In this document: positions 62,980 through 64,000 of the stretch, piece by piece
How the letters are laid out: each line of letters opens with the position of its first letter
Numbering within the stretch: position 1 is the stretch's first letter
From: Dyella sp. C11
GTDB taxonomy: Bacteria > Pseudomonadota > Gammaproteobacteria > Xanthomonadales > Rhodanobacteraceae
NCBI RefSeq assembly: GCF_003121485.1
Contig: NZ_QAVX01000006.1
Coordinates: forward strand, 149,737 to 213,736
Reading direction: 5' to 3'
DNA length: 64,000 nucleotides
Position numbers and translations under genes: made by a program
Notes under the pieces: generated by a model
Seen by the model: the letters and a program-made list of their open reading frames with translations, nothing else
Databases searched by the model: none
What the model was told of the DNA's origin: nothing

Positions 62980-63888
62980 ATGTCCGGCCAGGCCAACTCA
63001 CTCAAGGCGATCCTGCTCGCGCTTGGCGCCAACTTCGCCATTTTCCTGAGCAAGCTGGTCGCGGCATTGATTACCGGCTCCGGCGCCATGCTGGCCGAAG
63101 CCGTGCATTCCCTGGCCGATTGTGGCAACCAGGGCCTGTTGCTGCTGGGCATGCGGCAGGCGGATCGACCACCGTCCGACGAATACCCGCTGGGCTGGGG
63201 GCGCGCGCTGTATTTCTGGTCGTTCCTGGTGGCCATGCTGCTGTTCAGTGTGGGCGGCATGTTTTCGATTTACGAAGGCATCCACAAGCTCAGCCATCCG
63301 GAACCGTTGAAGTGGCCGTGGCTGGCGATCGGCGTGCTGGGCTTCGGCGTGGTAGCCGAATCCATTTCCATGCACGGCTGCCTGAAGGAAGTGAACAAGG
63401 CACGCGGCGACCGCAGCCTGTGGCGCTGGTTTCATGAAACGCGTTCAAGCGAGTTGCTGGTGATCTTTGGCGAAGACCTCGCCGCCCTGCTCGGCCTCGC
63501 CATCGCACTGATCGCCGTGCTCGCCACCATGATCACTGGCAACCTGCTTTACGACGCCGTGGGCACCATTGGTATCGGCGTGCTGCTGGTGATCGTGGCG
63601 GTGGCGGTGGCCAGCGAGGTGAAGGATCTGCTGATCGGCCAGGGCGTGGAACCCAAGCGCCGCGAGGAACTGGTGGATTTTATCAACGCCCGCCCGGAAG
63701 TGGACGTGGTGCTCAACGTCATCACGTTGCAGATGGGTCCGGACGTGATGGTGGCGGTGAAGGCTCGCATGTCACCTGCGCCCGATCAAACCGCGCTGGT
63801 GCAGGCCATCAACAGCGTCGAGCGGGCCATGAAGGCGCAGTTCCCGGATATCCGCTGGAGCTTCTTCGAGCCGGACATCACTGACTGA
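62980..63888 (+). CDS. cation diffusion facilitator (CDF) transporter
   Basis: 302 residues with four to six membrane helices. Metal-site motifs AEAVHSLADCGN (HxxxD) and GEDLAALLG (second ED pair) fit the Zn/Fe/Mn CDF family. A cytosolic C-terminal domain (about 215-302) ends the chain. It exports a divalent cation in exchange for H+; the metal cannot be decided. AAGGAAGG precedes ATG 62980. Confidence 0.93.
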   Translation: MSGQANSLKAILLALGANFAIFLSKLVAALITGSGAMLAEAVHSLADCGNQGLLLLGMRQADRPPSDEYPLGWGRALYFWSFLVAMLLFSVGGMFSIYEGIHKLSHPEPLKWPWLAIGVLGFGVVAESISMHGCLKEVNKARGDRSLWRWFHETRSSELLVIFGEDLAALLGLAIALIAVLATMITGNLLYDAVGTIGIGVLLVIVAVAVASEVKDLLIGQGVEPKRREELVDFINARPEVDVVLNVITLQMGPDVMVAVKARMSPAPDQTALVQAINSVERAMKAQFPDIRWSFFEPDITD

Positions 63889-63901
63889 CGCGAAGAACTC
63901 T

Positions 63902-63970
63902 TGTGGGAGCGCACCTTCTGCGCGACTGCGGCGCTTCGCGAATCCGTCGCGCACAGGGTGCGCTCCCACA
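63902..63970. repeat. REP element, inverted repeat
   Basis: TGTGGGAGCGCACC (63902-63915) and GGTGCGCTCCCACA (63957-63970) are perfect 14-bp arms with an additional paired stretch inside. Same family as the element at 60747-60825, differing at a few bases. Confidence 0.85.
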
Positions 63971-64000
63971 TGAAGGGACGGAATCAGCCCGTCTTCAACT

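Noticed and set aside
1-64000. tRNA/rRNA genes, CRISPR arrays, insertion sequences, prophage genes, riboswitches
   Set aside because: None could be supported; repeated sequences found are REP-type hairpins or short tandem copies without array structure, and no transposase or integrase gene is present.

Overview
The window is a contiguous, GC-rich chromosomal segment from a gammaproteobacterium. It most resembles Xanthomonadales, family Rhodanobacteraceae (Dyella, Luteibacter or Rhodanobacter-like). The pointers are the copL-copA-copB order known from Xanthomonas, several REP-type intergenic repeats, a Slp lipoprotein beside RlmJ, and a dense set of LysR/AraC/SDR accessory genes. This placement is inferred from gene content; no rRNA or tRNA gene is present to confirm it. 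No prophage, insertion sequence, CRISPR array or plasmid backbone was seen.

Region 1 (1-10.4 kb) holds the 3' end of a TPR protein, then small detoxification/redox genes with regulators (tautomerase, two SDRs, nitronate monooxygenase, LysR, two AraC types, an AhpD-like protein). Next come a bacterial metallothionein, a DUF4142 protein, a small lipoprotein and a lysine-rich DUF6496 protein. It ends with a membrane-protein gene broken by an in-frame amber codon.

Region 2 (10.4-31.4 kb) is the most distinctive part. A four-gene module (ABC transporter, HprK-like kinase, B12-type radical SAM enzyme, NTP_transf_5 nucleotidyltransferase) sits beside a 15-gene minus-strand operon with many overlapping start/stop codons. 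From promoter to end the operon encodes a dTDP-hexose 3,4-ketoisomerase-like cupin, a PglD/NeuD-type acyltransferase, a beta-propeller protein, a FemAB/GNAT protein, a DegT aminotransferase, a flippase, GT2, a polymerase-like membrane protein, a Wzz-like protein, two methyltransferases around an amidohydrolase, a second B12-type radical SAM enzyme (amber-interrupted) and two GT4 enzymes. Together they look like a Wzx/Wzy-type surface glycan locus carrying a 3-acylamino-3,6-dideoxyhexose, with unusual tailoring enzymes. No initiating phosphoglycosyltransferase is seen.

Region 3 (31.6-38.5 kb) starts with a possible electron-transfer operon: cytochrome b561, a Cyc2-like cytochrome-porin fusion and a monoheme cytochrome c. 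It continues with an outer-membrane protein, an ECF sigma/anti-sigma pair, a subtilase lipoprotein and folE2.

Region 4 (38.5-57.3 kb) is mostly single genes: GDSL hydrolase, dodecin, SDR, class V aminotransferase, chloroperoxidase-like hydrolase, a GAF-PAS-PAS-GGDEF protein, poxB, a ParB-like protein, a cyclophilin, AsmA, a DMT exporter, a CaCA antiporter and a LysR/oxidoreductase divergent pair. It also has a 51-residue membrane peptide behind a near-perfect sigma-54 promoter with upstream TGTCCG repeats.

Region 5 (57.3-64 kb) has copLAB, a 1-kb intergenic stretch packed with repeats, rlmJ, a Slp-type lipoprotein and a cation diffusion facilitator, and ends in a REP element.
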